From contig JAFRUS010000062.1 in the NCBI GenBank assembly GCA_017438745.1, forward strand, positions 47,683-111,682: a stretch of DNA of 64,000 nt, read 5' to 3'. Made by a program: the position numbers and the translations under genes. Of this stretch, positions 1 through 7,209 are shown one piece after another. This DNA comes from Oscillospiraceae bacterium (GTDB taxonomy: Bacteria > Bacillota > Clostridia > Oscillospirales > Ruminococcaceae). The notes below the pieces were generated by a model, which saw only the letters and a program-made list of their open reading frames with translations, ran no database searches and was not told the origin of the DNA. Each line of letters starts with the position of its first letter. The stretch's first letter is position 1.

Positions 1-26
1 GGATTTCATGCTTAACTATTTCTTAT

Positions 27-2741
27 TTACCTTGGCTTTACTTTCATTATAAACAGTGTAAGGAAAGCCCATATTGTGTGATAAAGAATGACCATGAGCG
101 GAGTTATCTGTCCGAGTATTCCTATGATCATGAATACGACTGCGAATATAAGTGCCAGAATGACAGATGTGCTCTGGAGCACAAGTCCTGTAAGTGAACT
201 GTGGTGGATATGTCTGATGTTGGAGAGTACCTTTGTGATCGAGGAAAGCTTTCCGCTGCATATTACAGATGCGTTTGATTTTTCCACAGGTGCTGTGATC
301 CTGTCGCAGAATTCGCGGTGCTCCGGCGGCACGATCTTTACCATTTCTGCCGGGATACCGAAGAGTTTTGATATTCTTGGTGCTGTGACAGCACAGTCGT
401 TGTTTTTAACTATTATGGAAATGTTGTTACCAATAAGCTCGCCAAGATGTTCCGATACAGTCTTGTCAGCCGTAAGTGCAACTGTGAACACCGCTGCCAG
501 ATTTCCTGAAACGGAAAGATAAAGCGGGATGCGGCCGTTCATAATGTCGTCCTGATCCTTTGATTTTGCAGGAAGACCTTCTATGTTGTGGTTTACCATC
601 AGCTGACGTGTACCGAGAAGAACACGCTTGTTCTTTATCCAGCCGCAGATACCGAGTGTATCTTCCGATGAGAAATTCTCGACCTTGTCAAGAAGCGTTC
701 TGTCATGGTTTATGATCTCGTCGAACATTGCTGTGAAAATACTTTCAGATTTTATAACAAGGCTTGCTGCGGCAACGATCGCGTCGTCTATTTTGGTGTC
801 GGAACACATTCTTATTGCACACAGTTTAAGTGAGCTGTCAGGGAAGATCTGAGCTGTGTCAAGGATCACTGAGTTTGTATCGTAGAAATCGTCTATGCTC
901 TGGTATCCGAGGATTATGCTTTCGTTGTCCTCGACTTCAGCAGCCGCTGCGGCAAGAGGCATGTTTACGATGAGCGGTATTGCAAAGCCTGAGCAGAGTG
1001 ACATGAACAGTGAGAACATTGAAGTGATGAAAGTGATGTTCAGTGTAGTCGTTGTCCGGCTGCACACTATAACAGCTGCAAAAGTGAGCAGAACTGAAAT
1101 GAACAGTGAAACCGGAACGAATTTTCTGCAGAGCTTGTCAGCGATGTCAGCAGAGTAGGAATATCTGAGGAAGCTGCCTGAGAAGTTCGTTTTTCTTGTG
1201 GCTGCAAGTATAGGATACTCGTTTATGGTTCCCTTGGTGATCTGTTCTGCCTTTGTTTCATCATCCACGTAGATGAGCGAATAATTGTCATCGTGGGATG
1301 TTATAAGTGTGTCAAAGTTGTTTATAGCCCTGTTGACAATAAGGTGTTTTCCCATTGTGTTGACAAGGAAAGCTGTAATTGCCGCAGGAGCAAAGAGACA
1401 TACCGCACCGGAACTGATAAGTTCGGGACTTTCCGTTGAGATAGCTGCGGCGATGGTACTTATGGTTATGGAAACTGCGGCAAGGCTGTCGCAGTCAGCT
1501 TTTTTCTTGAACAGATTCTTAAGTCCGCTTGTAATCATCGGGAAAGATGAGAACATTGCCACGGCGGATATAAGGAACATTGTGAAGCTGTACCTGTGCG
1601 GCGAGATCGTGTTGCTTATAAATGAAGGTACAGGGATCTTGTAGAGCTGCGAAGCGGAAAGATAGATGCTTAAAAGCATTGCGACCATCTGTATTCCGAA
1701 TTTTATTGTAAGATTGCTCTTCAGACTGTAAAGATCTTCAAGTATCAGTGAAGCGTCGGACGGTTCGTTGTAGTCGTCCAGACTGTTTTCAGCCGAGCGT
1801 TCAAAGCTTCTGTTGATCTTTCTGAAGAATCCCTGCGGCTTTTCTTCGTATTCGTCAGCACTTTCCTCGTTTATATCAACATCTATCGAGAAGTAGTCCA
1901 CTTCAGGAACGGATTTTACGTCGATCTTCTGTTTTCTTTCAGAAACGTTTCTTGATCCGAAGAGTTCTTCCTTAAGCTTTGAGAAAATGCCGGTTACCTG
2001 ATCTGCGGCTTCGGAAAGCTGGGACTTTTCCTTGCCTGTATCGAGAGCGGCAATGTCCGACTTCGTTTCGTTCTGGTCGGAAAGATGCTTTTTCTTCGGC
2101 TCATGTTCAGGTTCTTCAGGTCTGTTGAGCTTACGGCTTTCTTTTCTGACATATCTGATATTGTCTTCAGGATTGCGTATTGCAGGGCCTGATCTGTCTT
2201 CAGTTTTTGCAGTGCTTCTGTATGAGAAACTCTGTCTCTTGCTTCTGAAGATCTCATCGTCAGGGTCACGGAATGCTGAAGGCGGTGAATCATCAGATAC
2301 AGGAGCTGAGAAGAATATCGGTTTCTTTTCACCTTCTGATTCCTCATCTGTTTTTTCAGGTTCTTCTCCGGAAGATGTTTCTGAACTTTCGGCTTCTGAT
2401 TCAGGAATAATTGGTTCGACCGGTTCTTCCATAAGATCTTCCGCATTTTTCGCCAGTTCTTCTGCTTCCTTTTCAAATTCCTTCAGGAAATCCGGAACAT
2501 CTTCTTCAGGCTCACCTGTTTCTTCAGTTGTTCCGGTGATACCTTCATTTTCTGAAAATGTCATGTCTTCCGGTTCGCGAAGTTCCGGCTCATTTTCATA
2601 ATTATCCGCACCAAACTCAAATTCAGCTTCTGTGCCGGTGTGGAGAATTTCTTCGGTTTCATTGTCCGTCTCGGCTTCTGCATCTTCAAAGACGAGCTTT
2701 TTCAGAAGCTCTCCAAACGGATTTGGCTTTTTCGAGTCCAT
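27..2741 (-). CDS. Degenerate P-type ATPase-like membrane protein
   Basis: 904 residues. Residues 1-330 are acidic, E/D/S-rich and probably disordered. Eight likely membrane helices follow (about 348-367, 383-406, 418-436, 441-463, 541-560, 566-590, 850-875, 878-897). That 4+2+2 order is the topology of P1B metal-transporting ATPases. The phosphorylation motif DKTGTLT should lie about 30 residues after helix 6. There the sequence reads DTAQIFP (628-634): the Asp is kept but Lys, Thr and Gly are lost. A nucleotide-domain-like stretch (GICGWIKNKRVLLGTRQLM, 697-715) is recognisable, but I find no TGES and no GDGxNDxP. I infer a non-pumping descendant of a P1B ATPase with unknown role. The ATG is preceded by AAGGAG and lies 9 bases after the rlmB stop, so the two are co-transcribed. 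Confidence 0.75.
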   Translation of the reverse strand: MDSKKPNPFGELLKKLVFEDAEAETDNETEEILHTGTEAEFEFGADNYENEPELREPEDMTFSENEGITGTTEETGEPEEDVPDFLKEFEKEAEELAKNAEDLMEEPVEPIIPESEAESSETSSGEEPEKTDEESEGEKKPIFFSAPVSDDSPPSAFRDPDDEIFRSKRQSFSYRSTAKTEDRSGPAIRNPEDNIRYVRKESRKLNRPEEPEHEPKKKHLSDQNETKSDIAALDTGKEKSQLSEAADQVTGIFSKLKEELFGSRNVSERKQKIDVKSVPEVDYFSIDVDINEESADEYEEKPQGFFRKINRSFERSAENSLDDYNEPSDASLILEDLYSLKSNLTIKFGIQMVAMLLSIYLSASQLYKIPVPSFISNTISPHRYSFTMFLISAVAMFSSFPMITSGLKNLFKKKADCDSLAAVSITISTIAAAISTESPELISSGAVCLFAPAAITAFLVNTMGKHLIVNRAINNFDTLITSHDDNYSLIYVDDETKAEQITKGTINEYPILAATRKTNFSGSFLRYSYSADIADKLCRKFVPVSLFISVLLTFAAVIVCSRTTTTLNITFITSMFSLFMSLCSGFAIPLIVNMPLAAAAAEVEDNESIILGYQSIDDFYDTNSVILDTAQIFPDSSLKLCAIRMCSDTKIDDAIVAAASLVIKSESIFTAMFDEIINHDRTLLDKVENFSSEDTLGICGWIKNKRVLLGTRQLMVNHNIEGLPAKSKDQDDIMNGRIPLYLSVSGNLAAVFTVALTADKTVSEHLGELIGNNISIIVKNNDCAVTAPRISKLFGIPAEMVKIVPPEHREFCDRITAPVEKSNASVICSGKLSSITKVLSNIRHIHHSSLTGLVLQSTSVILALIFAVVFMIIGILGQITPLMVILYHTIWAFLTLFIMKVKPR

Positions 2742-2750
2742 TTTAACTCC

Positions 2751-3506
2751 TTATTTGTTTCTTTGTCTTACCGCTTCATACATGAAAATTCCGGCTGCAA
2801 CTGAAGCGTTAAGAGAATTTACGTGTCCGTACATCGGAAGACTGAGAAGGAAGTCGCACTTTTCCTTTATGAGTTTGCCCATGCCAAATCCTTCAGAACC
2901 GATAACAAAGGCGATGCCGCCGTTTAAGTCAACTGTGGTGTAGTCAGCGCCTTCTGCATCTGTTCCGTAGATCCAGATGTTCTTTTCCTTGAGTTCGTCG
3001 ATTACGGAAGCGAGATTTGAAACTCGCGCAACAGGGATCCAGCTTGCCGCACCTGCTGAAGTCTTGTGTACGGTCTGGTTAAGTGATGCGCTTCTTCTTT
3101 TCGGAATAATGATTCCGTCTGCGCCTGCAGCTTCTGCGGTACGGATTATAGCACCGAGATTGTGCGGGTCTTCTATTTCATCACAGATGATGATGAACGG
3201 AGCGTGTCCTTTTTCTTCAGCACGTTCAAGAATGTCCTCGACAGTGGCATATTCCGCACATGCGCATACAGCAACTACGCCCTGATGTGTTGCTGTGCCG
3301 CACATCTGGCGAAGTTTCTGGTCATTGACGTTCTTTACAACGACTCCGTTGTTTTTGGCCATGGAAGCGATCTTGCTGAAGATCGTGCCTGAACCGGCCA
3401 GATAGATGGTGTCTATCGGCTGGTCAGCCTTCAGTGCTTCCATTACGGGATTTTTTCCGAGTATGAGGTTCTGCTCAGTTTCCCGGCTGTTGTTTTTATC
3501 GTTCAT
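2751..3506 (-). CDS. rlmB: 23S rRNA (guanosine-2'-O-)-methyltransferase RlmB-like (TrmH/SpoU family)
   Basis: 251 residues, normal for the family. The N-terminal third (LILGKNPVMEALKA onwards) is the RNA-binding substrate domain. The SPOUT methyltransferase domain carries the three family motifs: NLGAIIRTAEAAGADGIII (motif 1), FVIGSEGFGM (motif 2) and LSLPMYGHVNSLNASVAAGI (motif 3, with the trefoil knot that binds S-adenosylmethionine). It methylates a ribose 2'-OH in 23S rRNA or a related RNA; the exact nucleotide cannot be read from sequence. First gene of a two-gene operon with the P-type-ATPase-like protein, behind a promoter at 3581-3609. Confidence 0.93.
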   Translation of the reverse strand: MNDKNNSRETEQNLILGKNPVMEALKADQPIDTIYLAGSGTIFSKIASMAKNNGVVVKNVNDQKLRQMCGTATHQGVVAVCACAEYATVEDILERAEEKGHAPFIIICDEIEDPHNLGAIIRTAEAAGADGIIIPKRRSASLNQTVHKTSAGAASWIPVARVSNLASVIDELKEKNIWIYGTDAEGADYTTVDLNGGIAFVIGSEGFGMGKLIKEKCDFLLSLPMYGHVNSLNASVAAGIFMYEAVRQRNK

Positions 3507-3580
3507 GTAATGATCATTCCTGTTTTATAGGGTGGGTTTAAGAGACCGTTTTCCGCGGTTTCTCGCAACATACATTAATA

Positions 3581-3609
3581 ATTATATCATTTATCTTAAT
3601 AAAAGACAA
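3581..3609 (-). promoter_or_regulatory. Sigma-A type promoter of rlmB
   Basis: On the minus strand TTGTCT (3604-3609), a 17-base spacer and TATAAT (3581-3586) precede rlmB by about 75 bases. A short hairpin (3542-3564) lies in the leader. Confidence 0.65.
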
Positions 3610-3713
3610 TAGCCAGTTCGGGCTTTTTAGTATTGCTCGTGACATAAAAATCCAGTATTGTCTGCGAGATTGATATTTTTAATATCAAATGTGCACAATT
3701 TTCTGAAAGTTGC

Positions 3714-3742
3714 TTGTTTTATATGGTGTTTTGTATTATAAT
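3714..3742 (+). promoter_or_regulatory. Promoter of the DUF342 gene
   Basis: TTGTTT (3714-3719), 17 bases, TATAAT (3737-3742). The start codon lies 38 bases downstream of the -10, behind the ribosome site AAGGGGGG. Confidence 0.6.
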
Positions 3743-3780
3743 TTTATATATAGTGACTATGCATACAAGGGGGGATATCT

Positions 3781-5877
3781 ATGGGCTTGTTTGACAGAAA
3801 GAATTTTGGATTTAAAAAAATATTTGCAAGGAAATCGGAAAGACAAAAGGGCGTTTCCGGTCCGGAAAATCATGCAGCAGATACTCCGGAAACAGAGAAA
3901 AAGGCTGACACGGTTTCTTCAGAAACAGAAGCGAAAATAAAAACAGAAAGCAGACTCAGCGTGCCGGAAAGTTCAGCGCTGTACCAGCTCTGGTTTAAGT
4001 GCCCGGAATGCAGTAAAGGTAAGAAATTCGATCCTTTGGAATTCATGCGTGAAAAGATAGAAGTTACGCATAAGGAACTGAAGGAAAATTTCTACAGAAT
4101 AAATCCCGAAAATGCTCTGTTTGATGATTTTGATGAAAATCAGAAGGAGATAAAGGAGTTCCTCAAATATCTCGATGAATATGCAGGGAATATCCTTCGT
4201 GATTCAGGTTTCGACTGCGGCATTACAGACGAACAGATAGAAAAGTCAAGAAATCCTGAATTTGATGAAACCGACGGCGGTGCGGATGCTCGTCTTAAAA
4301 ATAATCTTATAAATGACAGCAGTATTGCTTCAATGGGCGGCTTTAAGAGCACTGAGGAAGTTAAAAAGATAATTGGATCGTCTTTTTCTGAAGGCAAGGA
4401 AGAAGGAGCAGGTCAGAATGACTCACTGTCGGATACCGAAAATGAACAGCCGAAAGTTTCTTTTGATGACCGTGATGCTGATATACAGTTCCGGCTTTCT
4501 GCTGACAAAGTACACGCGTGGGTATTCATATTCCCTCCGGGCAAAAACGGGAAAGGTGTTTCTGTTTCGCGGCTTTCGGAAATACTTGCTGAAAACGGAG
4601 TTATTTACGGCGCCGATTCTGCAATGAACGAAAGGATCGTAAAAGAGGGACTGTTCTTTAAACTTATAGAAATTGCCAGAGGTTCATATCCTGTAAACGG
4701 GACCAACGGAAAGGTACGTGAACTTAAATCCAGGGAAACCAATAAGATACAGCTTGTTGAAGACGAACACGGAAGAGTGAACAACAAGGAGCTTGGTCTG
4801 ATAACGAGTGTTCACAGCGGCGATGTACTGGCTGAGATCGATCTTCCGACAGAAGCGTCTGACGGAGTTCAGGTCACAGGTGAGGTAATAGAGGGTGTGG
4901 ACGGAAAATATCCGAAAGTTCCGGCCGGAACCAATACAAAACTTTCAGAGGATCAGAAGACACTTCTGGCTGATGCCGACGGGGAACTTTATTTCCGTGA
5001 CGGTACTTTCAATGTACGGAAAGTACTGAAAATCAATCATGATGTGGATCTTTCAGTCGGAAATATAGATTATGCAGGTGACCTTATCATAAACGGTGAC
5101 GTCAGAGAAGGATTTTCCGTGAAGTGTGAGGGAAACCTGAAGATCAACGGCCTTTCAGAAAGTGCAGAGATAATTGCAGGCGGAGATATCTATATTGAAA
5201 AAGGCATGTTCGGAGGTTCAGGCGGAAGTATTTCTTCAGGAGGCAATCTTAACTGCAAATATCTCGAGAACTGTCGTGTTGAAATAAAAGGGAATCTTCG
5301 TGCTGATCAGATCCTCAGATGTACTGTAACTGCTGACGGACTTGTTGATGTCTGCGGCAGCAAGGGAAGAATTATAGGCGGGAACATAAGCGGCGGCAAG
5401 GGAATCAGAGCTAATTTTATCGGCACTCAGTCGGGAATGGGCTCCCACGTTGTGCTTACAGCCGGAATGGTTTCCGTATATATGAAACAGCGTGCTGAAA
5501 AGGTGGAAGATCTTAATGAGATCGATGAAAACATTTCGAAACTTGTCAAGAACATCGGATTTCTTGAGGTAAAGAAAGAATCGCTCAATCAGGTGCAGAT
5601 GGCTCTTCTTGAAAAACTTGAACTCCATCTCAGAGCCAGAAGACATCAGCGTGATACAGTTTATTCCGAAATCGTTGAACTTGACCAGAAATGCAGAAGC
5701 AGCAGTGCCGGCGTTGAGATAAAGTGCGGTCAGCTGCGTTCCGCAGTGGATATAAACTATGACGGATTCAAATATTCTACCGATAAGGAATTAAACAATT
5801 TCAGGGTCTTCAAAAACGGTCCTAAGATAATCGCAAGAGCAAACGGTTTTGAAAAAGTAATAACTGACAAAGCCTGA
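3781..5877 (+). CDS. FapA-like DUF342 family protein
   Basis: 698 residues. The N-terminal 220 residues are charged and variable. The middle (about 230-580) matches the FapA/DUF342 family: a conserved N-terminal part (SVSRLSEILAENGVIYG, then LPTEASDGVQVTGEVIEGVDG) followed by a right-handed beta-helix of glycine-rich strands (GDLIINGDVREGFSVKCEGN, AGGDIYIEKGMFG). The C-terminal part contains a coiled coil (about 565-640). FapA-family proteins are cytoplasmic polymer-binding proteins sometimes linked to flagella or polysaccharide synthesis, but no flagellar gene is nearby and the function is unknown. Single-gene unit with its own promoter. Confidence 0.85.
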   Translation: MGLFDRKNFGFKKIFARKSERQKGVSGPENHAADTPETEKKADTVSSETEAKIKTESRLSVPESSALYQLWFKCPECSKGKKFDPLEFMREKIEVTHKELKENFYRINPENALFDDFDENQKEIKEFLKYLDEYAGNILRDSGFDCGITDEQIEKSRNPEFDETDGGADARLKNNLINDSSIASMGGFKSTEEVKKIIGSSFSEGKEEGAGQNDSLSDTENEQPKVSFDDRDADIQFRLSADKVHAWVFIFPPGKNGKGVSVSRLSEILAENGVIYGADSAMNERIVKEGLFFKLIEIARGSYPVNGTNGKVRELKSRETNKIQLVEDEHGRVNNKELGLITSVHSGDVLAEIDLPTEASDGVQVTGEVIEGVDGKYPKVPAGTNTKLSEDQKTLLADADGELYFRDGTFNVRKVLKINHDVDLSVGNIDYAGDLIINGDVREGFSVKCEGNLKINGLSESAEIIAGGDIYIEKGMFGGSGGSISSGGNLNCKYLENCRVEIKGNLRADQILRCTVTADGLVDVCGSKGRIIGGNISGGKGIRANFIGTQSGMGSHVVLTAGMVSVYMKQRAEKVEDLNEIDENISKLVKNIGFLEVKKESLNQVQMALLEKLELHLRARRHQRDTVYSEIVELDQKCRSSSAGVEIKCGQLRSAVDINYDGFKYSTDKELNNFRVFKNGPKIIARANGFEKVITDKA

Positions 5878-5907
5878 TTTACACTGGATGTTAAAACGTT
5901 TGGGATT

Positions 5908-6001
5908 TGTGGAAAATCCTGTTGATAATGTGGAAAAAACAGATTTCCATGTTGAAAGCCGCGGAAATTCCTGTTGAAAACTCTGTGGAAACAGTGGATA
6001 A
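5908..6001. promoter_or_regulatory. DnaA-box-like cluster
   Basis: Seven 9-mers resembling the DnaA box lie in 94 bases, all in one orientation; their sequence on the minus strand is given here. They are TTTTCCACA (5908-5916), TTATCAACA (5920-5928), TTTTCCACA (5929-5937), CTTTCAACA (5950-5958), TTTTCAACA (5972-5980), GTTTCCACA (5984-5992) and TTATCCACT (5993-6001). The spacing 12 then 9 occurs twice. The consensus is TTATCCACA, and these variants are common in Firmicutes origins. No dnaA, dnaN or rpmH is adjacent, so this may be an accessory DnaA-binding site or a regulator of the next gene rather than oriC. Confidence 0.6.
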
Positions 6002-6077
6002 ATCCCCGTTCTGAATAGTTGTTGATTGTGTTGAATCGAAAAATATTTATCAGGAGAAAAAACAGTAGAGAAAAAAT

Positions 6078-6896
6078 ATGGATTACAGAACAACAGATGA
6101 TGGAATAATTGTGAGCCAGAATTGTTTTGATCTGGCACAGACTCTGGACTGCGGACAGGCTTTCAGATGGAATGAAAGAGAGGACGGCTCTTTCGAAGGT
6201 GACTTTGTAAACGAACATCTTGTAGTCTCGGAACTACGGAAGGGCGAGTTCCTTTTCCACGGGGTTTCCGAAGACAAGTTCCTTTCAGTCTGGAAAGATT
6301 ACTTCGATTTTGAGACTGACTATGAAGCAATAATAAAGCAGCTTTCCGAAGATGAAACTCTTGAAAAAGCATGTTCGTTTGCATCTGGTATAAGAATACT
6401 CCGTCAGGATACCTGGGAAACTTTGTGTTCGTTTATAATTTCACAGAACAATAACATTCCGAGAATAAAGGGGATAATCGGAAGACTCTGCGAAAAATAC
6501 GAAGGATTTCCGGATAATGAGACACTTGCTGCCGAAACTCCGGAGTCACTTGCTTTTCTGAGAGCGGGTTTCCGCGCAAAATACATTGTCGATGCTGCCA
6601 AACGGACGGCTTCCCGCGAGATCAATCTCGAAAAGATCCGCACACTTCAGTTTGAAGATGCCCGAAAGGAACTTATGAAGATATGCGGTGTCGGACCGAA
6701 GGTCGCTGACTGCGTACTGCTTTTCGGTATGTACAGGACAGAGGCATTTCCGGTGGATGTATGGATAAAAAGAGTAATGGCACGTTTTTATCCTGACGGT
6801 ATGCCGGAATGTGCAAAAGGCATTGAGGGTATCGCCCAGCAGTATCTTTTCCATTATGTGCGTAGTAATCCGACACTGCTTGGTGAAATAAGCTAA
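6078..6896 (+). CDS. ogg: 8-oxoguanine DNA glycosylase/AP lyase (OGG1 type)
   Basis: 272 residues. An N-terminal OGG_N-like beta domain (FDLAQTLDCGQAFRW) is followed by a helix-hairpin-helix GPD glycosylase domain. Both catalytic residues of OGG1 are present: Lys208 in CGVGPKVADC (Schiff-base lysine) and Asp227 in AFPVDVW. QAFRW and ISQNNNIPRI are further family signatures. The enzyme should excise 8-oxoguanine opposite C and nick the strand in the nucleus-free cytoplasm. This is the eukaryote-like OGG1 branch found in Clostridia rather than MutM. It stands alone between the DnaA-box cluster and the GGDEF gene, with no strong ribosome site beyond CAGGAG-like bases about 25 upstream. Confidence 0.93.
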   Translation: MDYRTTDDGIIVSQNCFDLAQTLDCGQAFRWNEREDGSFEGDFVNEHLVVSELRKGEFLFHGVSEDKFLSVWKDYFDFETDYEAIIKQLSEDETLEKACSFASGIRILRQDTWETLCSFIISQNNNIPRIKGIIGRLCEKYEGFPDNETLAAETPESLAFLRAGFRAKYIVDAAKRTASREINLEKIRTLQFEDARKELMKICGVGPKVADCVLLFGMYRTEAFPVDVWIKRVMARFYPDGMPECAKGIEGIAQQYLFHYVRSNPTLLGEIS

Positions 6897-6944
6897 TAAT
6901 CGCATTGAGTTTTTGTTTTTCTTATGCAAAGTGCAGTAAAGACA

Positions 6945-6973
6945 TTGACATATACAATATTATGTTGTATTAT
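6945..6973 (+). promoter_or_regulatory. Promoter of the GGDEF gene
   Basis: TTGACA (6945-6950), 17 bases, TATTAT (6968-6973). Transcription would begin near 6980, giving a 5' leader of about 230 bases. Confidence 0.7.
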
Positions 6974-7032
6974 TATTGTATAGGATTGTCGGCTGACCGG
7001 CGCTTTTGTTCTCAACATATAAATGCCGGGTG

Positions 7033-7178
7033 ACTATTAACCGATATACAGGGCAATATTTATATTGCCTTGCAGATCCGCAAACTACGTTTGCTTCCTG
7101 CATATCGGCTAATAGTAAACGAAAAATATATTTTTCGTTTACTATAATTGATTTGCAGTGAACGTAACTGCGTTCACT
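7033..7178 (+). repeat. Highly structured leader / dispersed palindromic repeat
   Basis: This fills most of the 313-base gap before the GGDEF gene. An outer stem pairs 7033-7052 with 7097-7116 (18 of 20 positions). It encloses hairpins at 7052-7069 (GGCAATAT/ATATTGCC) and 7079-7093 (GCAAAC/GTTTGC). A perfect 32-base palindrome spans 7113-7144 (arm TAGTAAACGAAAAATA), and AGTGAACG/CGTTCACT pair at 7157-7178. The palindrome recurs imperfectly at 23095-23127 and 60305-60331, with GGCTAATAGTAAA shared by the first copy, so at least part is a dispersed repeat rather than a gene-specific switch. Confidence 0.65.
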
Positions 7179-7209
7179 AACTATAAATTAAGGGAAGGGG
7201 GAGAAAACA

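Noticed and set aside
1994..2601. Overlapping ORFs of 160 and 189 codons in the acidic region of the first gene
   Set aside because: They follow from the repetitive E/D/S coding on the minus strand and have no ribosome sites.
5878..6077. Chromosomal origin oriC
   Set aside because: The boxes look right, but dnaA, dnaN and rpmH are absent and gene orientation does not diverge from this point. Kept only as a DnaA-box-like cluster.
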